From: an uncultured Dorea sp.
Lineage (GTDB): Bacteria; Bacillota; Clostridia; Lachnospirales; Lachnospiraceae
Assembly: GCA_948602995.1 (NCBI GenBank)
Contig: CAPEBR010000008.1
Span: 1 to 64,000 of the forward strand
Direction: 5' to 3'
DNA length: 64,000 bases
The position numbers were made by a program, and so were the translations under genes. The notes beneath the pieces are model-generated. The model was not told the origin of the DNA, did no database searches, and saw nothing but the letters and a program-made list of their open reading frames with translations. Positions 1 through 8,424 of the stretch are shown piece after piece. Position 1 is the first letter of the stretch. The number at the start of each line of letters is the position of its first letter.

Positions 1-278
1 CGGATTTTTACCCTGTTGGAATCAAGATTGCAAACTTGTTTCGCAATTACCTATTAAAATTGTTTTTTAATGTTTCGTCTATTCGGACGCTGAAGATGGT
101 CTGTGCCATAACCATGCCTCTTTAGCATCTTTTCTAAGTATAATCGAAAAGATGCAAAAAAGTCAATCTGTAGTAGATAAAACATATTATTCATGTTATT
201 GTTATACTGAAAAAACTCACAAAATTGCTATGGTCATCAAAAGAACTTTTCCGGGTTATCCGGGTTAGGAGTGAGAGA
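1..278. other. Leader region with inverted repeat, no gene
   Basis: No convincing coding region is seen here. Positions 125-134 (GCATCTTTTC) and 145-154 (GAAAAGATGC) form a perfect 10-bp inverted repeat around an 11-nt loop containing TATAAT. It lacks a following T-run on the + strand, so it is not a clear terminator. It could be an operator or the end of an upstream transcription unit. Confidence 0.4.
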
Positions 279-851
279 ATGAGACAGTTACAGATTACAT
301 TATGGTGCCATAAGATGATCCGGTCATGGGTTCCTAAGGGAGGAATTTATGTGGATGCTACCATGGGAAACGGTAATGATACCTTGCTGCTCTGTAAGTT
401 GGCAGGAAAAGAAGGAAAGGTGTATTCCTTTGATATTCAGGAGACTGCTTTGCAAAGAACCAGGGAATTACTTGGAGCACATCAGGTTCTGGAATGTGCG
501 GAACTGATTTTAGACGGTCATGAGCATATGGATCAGTATGTAGAAGAAGGCAGTGCAGATGCGGTCTGCTTTAATTTCGGTTATCTTCCCGGGGGAGACC
601 ACAGGATTGCCACCATGGCCGGTACGAGCGTAAAGGCTGTCAGGAAAGCCTTGAAGATCCTAAAGCCGGGAGGCATGGCAAGTCTGTGCATCTATTGCGG
701 CGGGGATACGGGATATGAGGAAAAGAAGAGGATCCTGGCAGATCTTAAGGAACTTCCGGCGAATGAATATACAGTAATTGTAAATGAATACTACAACCGG
801 AAGAACGATCCGCCGGTGCCGGTGTTTGTATTTAAATCAGACAGACAATGA
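279..851 (+). CDS. mnmM: Class I SAM-dependent methyltransferase, YtqB/MnmM family
   Basis: A small Rossmann-fold methyltransferase of about 190 residues. The SAM-binding motif I appears as VDATMGNGNDT near the N-terminus, followed by the acidic loop FDIQ and a later FNFGYLPGGD motif. These are typical of the B. subtilis YtqB family, known to methylate 5-aminomethyl-2-thiouridine at the tRNA wobble position (MnmM). The start at 279 is chosen because AGGAGTG lies 5 nt upstream and the family starts just before the first helix; the reading frame stays open to 225, but that extension has no good ribosome site. It sits at the edge of the decayed island and seems intact. Family assignment is firm; the exact tRNA substrate is inferred from family knowledge. 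Confidence 0.8.
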   Translation: MRQLQITLWCHKMIRSWVPKGGIYVDATMGNGNDTLLLCKLAGKEGKVYSFDIQETALQRTRELLGAHQVLECAELILDGHEHMDQYVEEGSADAVCFNFGYLPGGDHRIATMAGTSVKAVRKALKILKPGGMASLCIYCGGDTGYEEKKRILADLKELPANEYTVIVNEYYNRKNDPPVPVFVFKSDRQ

Positions 852-874
852 ATAAACCAATTGTGAGGTGCTGT

Positions 875-2078
875 ATGCTTGTCTATTATCGTTTTAATAA
901 TTTTTGTTCATTTAACTGTGAAAGTGAATTTTCCATGAGTGCACCGGCTGGAAAGGTGAAAAAGCCCGGTGAAGTCTGTTCGCCCATATGTGAATGCCGC
1001 AAGCCTAAATGATGAGAAAAATCCTGTTCAGAAATTCGAACTGTGCTTTAGGGCTGATAACGGAAGAGTCTATGTTTATCATCTACATTTGGATGAGTCT
1101 GGGATTGTATATGAAGAATTACAGACTTTCAAGAAAAAAAATGCAGCGGCGTCAAGTCTTTTTAAGGTGGAAAAGCAAAAAGGGGGAACCTGGCTTGCCA
1201 GTGCGAAAGAAGCGACTGGTTTAAGCAAGAGAATGGATAAATTTCTCGCGGGAGACAGTATTGGCCTTCTAGTAGCTAAATTTGCGTTGCTGGGTGATGA
1301 AGATGCGTTAGCAGTTGTCGAATGGATGACAGAAAAGCTATATCCAGAGTCTTTAGCTTCTGATACGGCAGATGATGTTATCAGGCAGGATGCAGATCTG
1401 CGTATTTTGGATGATGAAAAATATTTGGAAATCTTCCGTATGGTTGATTACAGTATCTGTGGGATCGAACTTGATAAGGAAAAACCATATAGTAAGACAA
1501 CCATTATCCGTAAGGGAGAAAACGGAAATTATTTCAGAAGGGAACTGCAGATGGACTCTACCGGCGTCCGTGAGTTTTTTGCATGGGCGGTACACATTTT
1601 CCGCGTGGTTTATGAAAATAAAGTGGTGTTTGCAGATGAGATGGATCGGGTATTGAATCCGATTCTGTCTGATAGAGTGATTGCTTTTGTGAACGGAGCT
1701 GAGCATAACGGACAGTTTATTTTCTCTACTCATAATGTTTTGCATCTGGACTTAAAGACCTTCGATGGTGAGCATACGCAATGTCCTCATAGTAGAACGT
1801 TGCTTCATAAGAATTATTATAGCAGCATAAAGAATGATAAGAAAAACGACATGAAGGAAAAGACTCTTATGGCGATATGTGTGGGGATGAAATTGAATTC
1901 ACGCCTTACTCAGGAACTGTTTAAGAAGTCGGTAAACAACTATCAGGTATATGTTGATCCCTATGAGACATATACACTTATTATGGAACAATTTCCAGGC
2001 CTTCCGATAGATGATTTTAATGAGATATTATCCCGAAAGAGGTCTTTTTTTATGCTCATTTTTGAAAAATGCAAGTAA
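875..2078 (+). pseudogene. AAA15-type ATP-binding protein, internally deleted remnant
   Basis: A strong ribosome site (GAGGTG) precedes ATG 875, which encodes an N-terminus typical of AAA15/OLD-like Abi ATPases (MLVYYRFNNFCSF, then a stretch ending GKVKK). This frame stops near 1010. Homologous sequence resumes in another frame from about 969 (PYVNAASLNDEKNP) and continues to 2078. The segment expected to carry the Walker A GxxGxGKS motif is missing between the two pieces, so a deletion plus frame change has removed the ATP-binding loop. A Walker B-like VVFADEMD and an FIFSTHN switch motif survive in the second piece, and the C-terminus also looks short. I read it as a dead phage-defence-type ATPase. 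No RloB-like partner gene follows it. Confidence 0.7.
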
Positions 2079-2280
2079 ATACAGGGGTTATTGTACAACT
2101 TAGCGAGTTGCGCCTGATCTTTAAAAATGTGCGATAACAGTAATGTAATTATTTTATATCACAAAGACTTAGTGGCCACGAGGACGGCGGATGCAAATAG
2201 GAGTTTTACATCGGACAACGTAATGCTGCCGGTGTGGATAATCCGATGCATCTACCGTTGCTTGTCATGCCATTTTGGTG

Positions 2281-2318
2281 GAGCCGGTATGCCGTCGGGT
2301 TACCGGCTCTTTTTGTTT
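2281..2318 (+). terminator. Intrinsic terminator
   Basis: GAGCCGGTA (2281-2289) pairs perfectly with TACCGGCTC (2301-2309) and is followed by TTTTTGTTT. It lies between the ATPase remnant and the sigma-like gene, and may be a relic of an element once present upstream. Confidence 0.7.
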
Positions 2319-2352
2319 CCTGCCGTCCGGCTCAGGCGGAAAGGAAACGAAG

Positions 2353-2955
2353 ATGTCAAAGGAAAAAGAAACAAAGTACAAATCACACTACAATTCCAAC
2401 CGTGATTGCTACATCTCCGCAGACGGCAAATATCTCTGCTACCGCACGACCGATTTGGATGCCAGACGACCTGCCACTCTTCGCTTTGAGATTGGCAAGG
2501 GAGGCTTAACGGAAGAAGTGACATTTGAAATTGATGAGATGTATCACGATGAGGATTTAAACGACCGTTACCAAGATGAATTGCACCATCGCTTGTTTGA
2601 TGCCAAAGTTGCAAGTCATGCCGCTGATCCAAACGGTGAGGATTCAGTCGATCCCTGGGACACGATTCTAGACAAAAGCGGTAGCACAGAAGATGTGCTG
2701 TTCGCTGAGCTGGAGCCGGAAAATCCACAAGCGGCAACAGTACGCCGCGTCCTTGAAGAGGAATGCACCGAACAGCAGCAGGATTTATTCTTCGCACATT
2801 TCGGCGAGAGGAAACAGCTTGAGGAAATCCGGCAGGCTGAGACCGAGCGGACGGGCAAGCTACCGTCCTCCCAAGCGATGACGAATCGCAAGAACAAGAT
2901 TATCGATAAAGCCGCTAAGGTTTTGGGTGTGGAGCGTGTAAAACGCCGGAAATAA
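2353..2955 (+). CDS. Sigma-70-like protein of integrative elements
   Basis: A 200-residue, charged protein resembling the sigma factor-like proteins carried by clostridial integrative and conjugative elements. The N-terminus is rich in Tyr, Asn and Asp and includes a DGKYLCYRTT segment. The middle is acidic. The C-terminal 60 residues (FGERKQLEEIRQAE, then NRKNKIIDKAAKVLGV) look like a region-4 helix-turn-helix. ATG 2353 is chosen since it follows AAGGAAACGAAG; the frame is open upstream to 2275, across the terminator, which is unlikely to be coding. It stands alone, without the conjugation genes that normally accompany it, which fits a remnant of a mobile element. Family assignment is moderate, since region 2 of a true sigma factor is not evident. 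Confidence 0.5.
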   Translation: MSKEKETKYKSHYNSNRDCYISADGKYLCYRTTDLDARRPATLRFEIGKGGLTEEVTFEIDEMYHDEDLNDRYQDELHHRLFDAKVASHAADPNGEDSVDPWDTILDKSGSTEDVLFAELEPENPQAATVRRVLEEECTEQQQDLFFAHFGERKQLEEIRQAETERTGKLPSSQAMTNRKNKIIDKAAKVLGVERVKRRK

Positions 2956-2980
2956 TTAGAGAAAAACCTCTACCATAATG

Positions 2981-3913
2981 CTAATTATTGACATCGGAAT
3001 GCTGTATCCATGCAGCATTTCGATTTTCTGATAATGCGCTAATTTCTTGTAACAAACTTATGCAAGAGAAATCGTAATACGGCTTTAGGATGGTTACATC
3101 CTGCACATCTTCAAATTTCAATTCGTTTTTGTAGTATTCGACCAGTTTATACACGGGCTGTGAATCTTCCTCATCATCTATTTCCCAATCTCCCGGATAC
3201 AAATTGGAGACTTGCATATACTCCTGTTCACTATTATCCGCTGCAAACAGATAAAGGTATTGGCAACCTAAAATGGATGCAATATATAATACTTTTTCGA
3301 CCACAATTTCCCAGAATACATAGAATCCAACAGGAAAAGATAAGTGTTCTGGAAAAGAATAACTGGCATTTTTGCAGAAATGGGTAAGGACAATGCCAGG
3401 GAAAGTTTCTGAAACCTGCTTTATGTTAATAGAATTTTCGGATTTCTCTAAATCTTCTTTAGCATCCAACTTGAATTGTATCCTCTCATCTATAATCCTG
3501 TGCAGTTTCTCCTTATCTATGTCATCAGTGTCCGCATACCAAGAGAAAACCACGTCCGGCGTGATGTCATCGTTCTCTTGCAGACGGGCCTCCACGCAAA
3601 GGTCGAGGATCTCTTTTTCAACCTTTGAAAGATTCACATCATCCGAGTTGATTTCCTTGTATAGCAAACCTGCGGCCAAGGCAAAAAAGAAGACTATGTT
3701 ATCAGAATCTTTGACTAAGTACACTTTTGTGATGCCTTGCTGATCCTCTCTCCATGCGTCTTCTTTCAAGTATCTTTCCAGACCTTTGCCTTTTTTATCA
3801 GAACGAAAATTCTTGATAATCTCTCTATTTGCTTCATCTGACGTAAGCAATTCGATTTTTAACTGAGAACGTAATAATTCACATTGCTCCTGTATATTAA
3901 TGTCAATCACCAT
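2981..3913 (-). CDS. Probable toxin partner of Panacea antitoxin, GNAT-like C-terminus
   Basis: A 310-residue acidic protein encoded 8 nt downstream of the Panacea gene on the same strand, the usual layout of a two-gene toxin-antitoxin unit. The N-terminal third is helical and acidic. The middle (DNIVFFFALAAGLLY) and the C-terminal part (FPGIVLTHFC near residue 171, FYVFWEIVVEKVLYIASILGC, YLYLFAADNS, then LVEYYKNELKFE) resemble the strand-helix-strand order of a GNAT acetyltransferase, although the acetyl-CoA P-loop (Q/RxxGxG/A) is not clear. The start at 3913 has only a weak upstream AGG, so translation is probably coupled to the preceding gene. The toxin role is inferred from the partner and layout. 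It could also be a degenerate or non-catalytic GNAT-fold protein. Confidence 0.5.
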   Translation of the reverse strand: MVIDINIQEQCELLRSQLKIELLTSDEANREIIKNFRSDKKGKGLERYLKEDAWREDQQGITKVYLVKDSDNIVFFFALAAGLLYKEINSDDVNLSKVEKEILDLCVEARLQENDDITPDVVFSWYADTDDIDKEKLHRIIDERIQFKLDAKEDLEKSENSINIKQVSETFPGIVLTHFCKNASYSFPEHLSFPVGFYVFWEIVVEKVLYIASILGCQYLYLFAADNSEQEYMQVSNLYPGDWEIDDEEDSQPVYKLVEYYKNELKFEDVQDVTILKPYYDFSCISLLQEISALSENRNAAWIQHSDVNN

Positions 3914-3921
3914 CCTAATAG

Positions 3922-4374
3922 TCAGGCACTTTTTCTTCGTAATAGTTCCCGTGCCGCATCTAATTTCATGTCAGCTAATTCTAATTGGCGTGATCCATTT
4001 TCATTTGCGCTCAAACCTTCGCGGGCGTGCTTCCACGAAAATTCCCCATGGGATAAACTGCTCAATTGCCAGGAGGACATCTTGTTATAACGTTGATAAA
4101 CATGCTTTACAAGCTCCTGCGCATTGGTGGAAAGATTATCCGGAGCAGACTTGAACATATTCCCGGTGCTGTATTCATTCCTCACCTCAACCAAAACAGG
4201 TCCGAATTTCCAGCCTTCAAACTGTGCATCAAACAATGGCTTCTTGTTGTACATAAGGGACTCTCTCTGAACAAAATACATCATCTTGTGCATTCTCATC
4301 TGATCCATATTTGTCCCATTTTCTGAAAAATACAAAGTATTAAACATTTTTGCTACGCTAAGCACATTATCCAT
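3922..4374 (-). CDS. Panacea-domain (SocA-like, DUF4065) antitoxin
   Basis: A 150-residue protein with the hallmarks of the Panacea domain: a start of the type VLSVAKMFNTLYF, the MRMHKMMYFVQ segment near residue 30, then FEGWKFGPVLVEVRNEY, which matches the usual W.YGPVxxxV motif. Panacea proteins act as antitoxins that neutralise many unrelated toxin folds. ATG 4374 is preceded by AAAGGAG at good spacing; the frame runs open to 4434 but without a ribosome site. It is the promoter-proximal gene of a two-gene unit with the GNAT-like protein at 2981-3913. The family call is firm; activity against the neighbour is inferred. Confidence 0.8.
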   Translation of the reverse strand: MDNVLSVAKMFNTLYFSENGTNMDQMRMHKMMYFVQRESLMYNKKPLFDAQFEGWKFGPVLVEVRNEYSTGNMFKSAPDNLSTNAQELVKHVYQRYNKMSSWQLSSLSHGEFSWKHAREGLSANENGSRQLELADMKLDAARELLRRKSA

Positions 4375-4508
4375 AGTATGAGTCTCCTTTCTGTTTAATC
4401 TAATAATTATACACCACTTATACAGCGACGTCAATCAGGATTTGATATTTTCCAATATTTTCTGTTGGTCCTCCGCAGCAATGCCATTCAGAAAAAGGAG
4501 GACAATTC

Positions 4509-4712
4509 ATGAAGCTGAAACACAAAGTAAAAATTAACATCGCCGACAGGGATGGCCACAAGCAGGAAGTCCTGCAGAGCGAACAAAGGGGCCTGCCGAA
4601 ACGGCTTCTCAACTTTCTCTTCGGAGAATTCTGCGAAATCCTCGTGCTGACACCGGGGAAAACCATTGAGGGCATCGAAATCAAGGAAACGCGGGGTGAG
4701 AGCCATGAATGA
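4509..4712 (+). CDS. Small conserved hypothetical protein of mobile elements
   Basis: A 67-residue basic protein (MKLKHKVKINIADRDGH...) ending with a threonine- and glutamate-rich tail. AGGAGG (4495-4500) lies just upstream, so it is probably translated. I do not recognise a domain. Its stop overlaps the ATG of the helicase fragment at 4705, a coupling seen in element-borne gene pairs. It may be an intact leftover of the element that also carried the recombinase whose tail lies just downstream. Confidence 0.4.
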   Translation: MKLKHKVKINIADRDGHKQEVLQSEQRGLPKRLLNFLFGEFCEILVLTPGKTIEGIEIKETRGESHE

Positions 4713-4803
4713 GGACATCGGACTGATGATGCCGGTAAAAGTGGCTCCGTATGACCACCAGAAAAGAGCCTTTGCGTTTGCCTGCGATAAATTCGGTGTA
4801 TTC
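4705..4803 (+). pseudogene. SNF2/DEAD-type helicase, N-terminal fragment
   Basis: ATG 4705 opens a protein starting MNEDIGLMMPVKVAPYDHQK, where PYDHQKRAFAFA resembles the Q-motif region of SNF2-family helicases just before the Walker A segment. Homology ends around DKFGV, and the same DNA continues directly into a serine recombinase tail in another frame. So the helicase was cut off before its ATP-binding site. The assignment rests on about 30 residues and is moderate. Confidence 0.45.
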
Positions 4804-5309
4804 GATAACTTTTGCAGAAGGAGGCGAAAAGTGCTGGACTCCCCATGTCACGGAGGAAGAAATCAAGGAGGCATTCGTCTCGGCATACAATCAACTGGTC
4901 ACGGAAAAAAGAGATCATCTGCAAAACGCTCTGCGTCACAGATGCCCTGCAGGAAGAAAAGAGCAAGCTGGAGGTAGAGATGGCGGTGCCTGTGGAAATG
5001 ACGCAGAATATCGTGGCGGAGAATGCCCGCGTTGCGCAGGATCAGGACGAGTACTAGAAACGATACGATGGGCTGGTCAGGCGTTACGATGAAGCCAAGG
5101 CTCGGTACGATGAGGTGGTGACCGCCGTCTCCGCCAAGGAAGCGCAGAGCGAACGGCTGGCGCACTTCATCAAGGTACTGAAAGCCCAGGACGGAGTCAT
5201 TAGCGAGTTTGATGGCAGTCTTTGGGGCAGCATGGTCGAGTTCGTTACGGTAGGAAGGAACAAGGAGATCACGGTCACCTTCCGGGACGGTTTGGAGATA
5301 CTGGCATAA
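4804..5309 (+). pseudogene. Large serine recombinase, C-terminal remnant
   Basis: Three reading-frame pieces together give the tail of a large serine site-specific recombinase: FAEGGEKCWTPHVTEEEIKEAF (4813 onward), then after a frameshift near 4910 ALQEEKSKLEVEMAV, and after an in-frame TAG at 5055-5057 KRYDGLVRRYDEAKARYDEV to the end at 5309. The last part has the coiled-coil and the final VEFVTVGRNKEITVTFRDG strand pattern of this family. The catalytic N-terminal domain and zinc ribbon are absent. This marks the former presence of a serine-recombinase integrative element or prophage. A pyrrolysine reading of the TAG is unlikely because the gene is frameshifted and truncated anyway. Confidence 0.75.
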
Positions 5310-5328
5310 ATAATACACAGACAGAATT

Positions 5329-5357
5329 GACACTCGGCTACGGTCGGGTGTCTTTTT
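5329..5357 (+). terminator. Intrinsic terminator after recombinase remnant
   Basis: GACACTCG (5329-5336) pairs with CGGGTGTC (5345-5352, one mismatch or wobble) around a short loop and is followed by TTTTTT. It is the natural 3' end of the recombinase gene. Confidence 0.65.
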
Positions 5358-5447
5358 TCGCTAAGGGGTAGAAGAATTCATAAATCCGTGATATAATAAA
5401 TTGTAGTGTAAGTGCAATATATGTTACTACAGCAAAGGAGAGTCGGA

Positions 5448-5675
5448 ATGCTGAAGAATAACGTGGAAGTCGATGTAAAAGTGAAATGTATAGAGGGCGT
5501 TGTTACCCAGGCGAAACTGGCAGACAAAATTGGAACTTCAGCACCATATGTCAGTCGACTCATAAAGAATAACGAAAAAATCGTCAATAAGACTTTTCTC
5601 CAGCTGATGGAAAAGTTGGGATACGATGTCGAGTTGACCTATATAAAACGTGGGGAGGAATATGGTAATGGTTAA
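5448..5675 (+). CDS. Small XRE-like helix-turn-helix protein
   Basis: A 75-residue protein dominated by a helix-turn-helix: TQAKLADKIGTSAPYVSRLI (about residues 25-44), followed by a second helix pair (NEKIVNKTFLQLMEKLGYDVELTY). ATG 5448 follows AAAGGAG with a 7-nt spacer. Such short XRE proteins often accompany DUF4268-type nuclease genes as regulators. Here the stop codon at 5673-5675 is in frame with, and directly abuts, the truncated DUF4268 gene. A decayed copy of this same protein lies at 6448-6564. DNA binding is inferred from the fold. Confidence 0.7.
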   Translation: MLKNNVEVDVKVKCIEGVVTQAKLADKIGTSAPYVSRLIKNNEKIVNKTFLQLMEKLGYDVELTYIKRGEEYGNG

Positions 5676-6368
5676 TTTGACACCAACCACGACCACCTTG
5701 GCAAGCTGATAACCTATGCGTCCGGCAAATCTGCGGATGTGATCATATGGGTAGTGAAACACGCTCGTGAGGAACACAAGGCTGCCATCGAATGGCTGAA
5801 CAATCATACCGATGAGAAAATCGGATTCTTCCTCTGTGAGATTAAACTGTATCGCATTGGTATTTCTGAACCTGCGGTGAAATTTGAGGTTATTGAGAAA
5901 CCGAACGACTGGACGAAAGAAGTAAAGAAAAACGAATCCGCCAATGCAACGCAGCAGCAGAGATATGATTATTGGGTGGCATTCCAGGATCATGTTTTTC
6001 AGAACGCACAATTTGCAAAAGAATTTAAGCGGAGAAAGCCTTCAATGGATCATTGGATGAATTATTCCATTGGTTCCTCGGACTGTTATATCTCAGTAAC
6101 GCAGCTGGTAAACCGGAACGAAATCAATGTTTGTCTTTATATACCGAATAATATGGAACTTTACGAATCGCTTCTGGCGAACAGGGAAAGCATCAACAAG
6201 GCAGCAGACATTCCGCTTAGTTGGTGTGAACTTCCAGAGCGCAAGGCGAGCAAAATTATCATAGAGCGTCCGGCAGAACTGTCAGACCAGTCAAAATGGA
6301 AGGAGCAATTTGACTGGCTGGCTGATGTTATGGTTAAGATAAAAAAGGCGTTTAAGAAATACTTATAA
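5676..6368 (+). pseudogene. DUF4268-domain protein, 5'-truncated
   Basis: The frame is open from 5676 with no start codon of its own kind. The first residues (FDTNHDHLGKLITYASGKSADV) match the middle of DUF4268 proteins, where a nuclease-like N-terminal half normally precedes. The remaining C-terminal part runs uninterrupted to 6368 (NYSIGSSDCYISV, SWCELPERKASKI). GTG 5739 could serve as an internal start but lacks a good ribosome site. The gene was therefore cut by a deletion that joined it to the HTH gene. DUF4268 proteins are often found in defence islands; the function is unknown. Confidence 0.65.
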
Positions 6369-6410
6369 TTGTGAAGAATGTAATTCATGGGTTATGGAAA
6401 ACAAATTATT

Positions 6411-6448
6411 TGTACTTACAGTAGCAAGACGGTTTGTGCGTAAGTACA
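6411..6448. repeat. 9-bp inverted repeat
   Basis: TGTACTTAC (6411-6419) and GTAAGTACA (6440-6448) are perfect inverted copies around a 20-nt loop. They lie at the junction between the DUF4268 remnant and the degenerate second HTH copy. No T-run follows. It could be an operator of the lost promoter. Confidence 0.4.
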
Positions 6449-6564
6449 TAGGTGAGTCGATTGATAAAAAAGAGCGAGAATATCGTAAATAAGACGCTCA
6501 TTCAGATGTTAGAATTTCTGGGATAGGATGTTGAACTGACCTATGTAAAGCGCGAGGAGAAATA
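6448..6564 (+). pseudogene. Degenerate second copy of the small HTH gene
   Basis: Translating from 6453 gives SRLIKKSENIVNKTLIQM and, after an in-frame TAG replacing the Tyr of LGYDVEL, DVELTYVKREE and a stop at 6562-6564. This matches the second half of the intact HTH protein at 5448-5675 (SRLIKNNEKIVNKTFLQL ... DVELTYIKRGEE). The first half is missing. Two paralogous regulator copies therefore once stood in front of two different downstream genes. Confidence 0.7.
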
Positions 6565-6568
6565 GAGT

Positions 6569-7274
6569 ATGGACACAGTTGATTTGATTATAAAATCTGC
6601 AGCCATCTTTTATTAATGAACTGCGGGCAGATTCAAATGGAAGATATCGTTCGTGGGAACATTGCTACAAATGCTTTCATGACGCAAGGAATAATTCTGC
6701 ACCGGATTTGGATTATCTGAGTTTGCAGCTTGCTTTCTATCTTGCCAGTTGGGGTATGTATAGAGGGTCATCATTTCTTCTTCAAAAGGACTACAAAGTT
6801 CATGTTCCTGTAGTCGAGGAATTGCTGAAGGTACACTACAATGGACTGTTTGGCCTTGAGTGCATTGAGTTAAGGAAGAATGACGTGCAAAAGAAACTAA
6901 CTGAATTGAATTGGTTCATGACGGTATATTACGACAAAATCCGTAAGAGCGTAAAAGAAACCGAAGTAAAGAATAAACTGTCAGCAACATTAACCACGAA
7001 GATCCTGATGGGCACCCTTGGGTGTGTGCCGGCATACGACAGATACTTTATTGACGGCGTTAAGGGGCAGAAAGTAACAACTGGAATTTATAACATAAAA
7101 TCCCTTCTCAAATTGGTGGATTTTTATGACACCAATCGTGTCAGGCTTGAGGAAACAAGAAAAAGGCTTAAGGTATATGACCTACCATATCCACAGATGA
7201 AATTGCTGGATATGGGCTTTTGGCAGATCGGTTTTGAAAGAGATGCTGACAAAGGATTACAGGTGGCATATTGA
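6569..7274 (+). pseudogene. Conserved hypothetical protein, frameshifted near the 5' end
   Basis: ATG 6569 begins MDTVDLIIKS and stops after 15 codons. The next frame, from about 6600, reads PSFINELRADSNGRYRSW and continues without interruption to 7274. The two parts fit one protein with a single-base frameshift near 6600. The body contains LSLQLAFYLASWGMYRGSSFLL, a pattern I recall from uncharacterised proteins of defence islands. TTG 6708 is a possible internal start but would drop about 35 conserved residues. No catalytic motif is evident, and the function is unknown. Confidence 0.55.
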
Positions 7275-7296
7275 TTGAGCAGATTGGAGGTCTGTA

Positions 7297-8293
7297 ATGG
7301 ATAGGGTTAAGCAGTATGTTGTTCAAGTTCCATTGCAGTATCAAAAAGCACTGGATGAGGGATCCGTGTATGGGTTCCGGCTCGCTTCTTCTGAATGCAA
7401 AGAAATATGCGGCAGAGCCAGGCTACATTAAGTATTATGGACAGGAGCTGATGACCTCTACATATAATCTCGCAAGAATGAATATGTTTCTGCATAGAGT
7501 TGTGCCGGAGAATCAAATTCTCCATAATGGGGATACTTTGGATGGAGACTGGCCTACCGGTGAAGAAACAAGTTTTGACATGGTTCTTATGAATCCCCCC
7601 TACTCGGCAAAGTGGAGTGCGGCAGCCGGATTTTTGCAGGATGAAAGGTTTAGTGATTACGGTGTGCTGGCGCCTAAATCAAAGGCAGCCTATGCGTTTT
7701 TGACGCATGGTTTATATCATTTGAAAAACAGCGGTACTATGGCTATCGTATTACCCCACGGAGTTTTATTTCGCGGTGCGGCAGAAGGAAAAATAAGAGA
7801 AAAATTACTCCGGGCAGGCAATATCTATGCCGTGATTGGACTGCCCGCTAATTTGTTCTATAATACATCCATTCCTACGTGTATTGTTGTGTTGAAAAAA
7901 CACAGGGAAGGAAGAGATGTGCTGTTTATAGACGCTTCCCGGAAGTATGAAAAAGGTAAGAAGCAGAATTCCATGACCGATGAACATATAGATTCCGTCA
8001 TTCAATTATATGATTCGAGAGAGACAGTAGATAAGGAGTCCTTTCTTGCCAGCTTTGAAGATATAGAGAAGAATGATTTCAACCTTAATATTCCAGGATA
8101 TGTAGATACTTTTGAGAAGGAAGAAGAGATAGATCTGAATGATCTTTTGGCTGATATGAAGAAAACCGATAGAGAAATTGAGCAGGTTCAAGGGGAATTT
8201 ACATCACTTCTCAAAGAGCTGACTTCTAATAATGAAACAATTATGTCGTCGCTAAATGAGCTTATTGGAATGGCTGAGAGGGGATTGTTATGA
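7297..8293 (+). pseudogene. hsdM: Type I restriction-modification methylase HsdM, 5' part replaced
   Basis: From 7361 the frame reads DPCMGSGSLLLNA, the SAM-binding motif I of HsdM, followed by the catalytic NPPYSAKWS (motif IV, N-P-P-Y) and a coiled C-terminal tail to 8293. The N-terminal HsdM domain, about 150-200 residues, is missing. Instead a different gene starts at ATG 7297 behind TTGGAGG (MDRVKQYVVQVPLQYQ) and runs into the hsdM DNA out of frame, stopping soon after. So a deletion joined the start of an unknown gene to the middle of hsdM. The remaining polypeptide would lack the DNA-recognition partner contacts and is probably not active. It is followed by remnants of hsdS and hsdR. 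Confidence 0.75.
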
Positions 8294-8424
8294 GTAAGCC
8301 TGAGATTAGATTTAAGGGATATACAGATGATTGGGAACAGCGTAAGCTGGAAAAACTTCAAAAAATTAAAAAAGCCTGTCTTGAAAAATGTTTGTTTAGA
8401 AAGGAAGGGTATTATGGCACTTGA
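8290..8424 (+). pseudogene. hsdS: HsdS specificity subunit, internally deleted to 44 codons
   Basis: ATG 8290 overlaps the hsdM stop by 4 nt, as in intact type I operons. The start (MSKPEIRFKGYTDDWEQRKLE) is the normal HsdS N-terminus, but it continues directly into KLQKIKKACLEK, the normal end of HsdS conserved region coils. Both target-recognition domains are gone. The joint falls in an EQRKLE-like sequence that occurs both after the first few residues and near the end of HsdS proteins, so recombination between these repeats is the probable cause. The last codons run past the natural end because of a further small change. Confidence 0.7.

Noticed and set aside
125..154. Terminator at the left edge
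   Set aside because: The stem is good but there is no T-run on the + strand, and on the minus strand the T-run comes before the stem.
5055..5057. In-frame TAG in the recombinase remnant read as pyrrolysine, given the MttB homologue nearby
   Set aside because: The gene is also frameshifted and truncated, and the MttB here is the non-pyrrolysine type; no sign of Pyl use is seen in the window.
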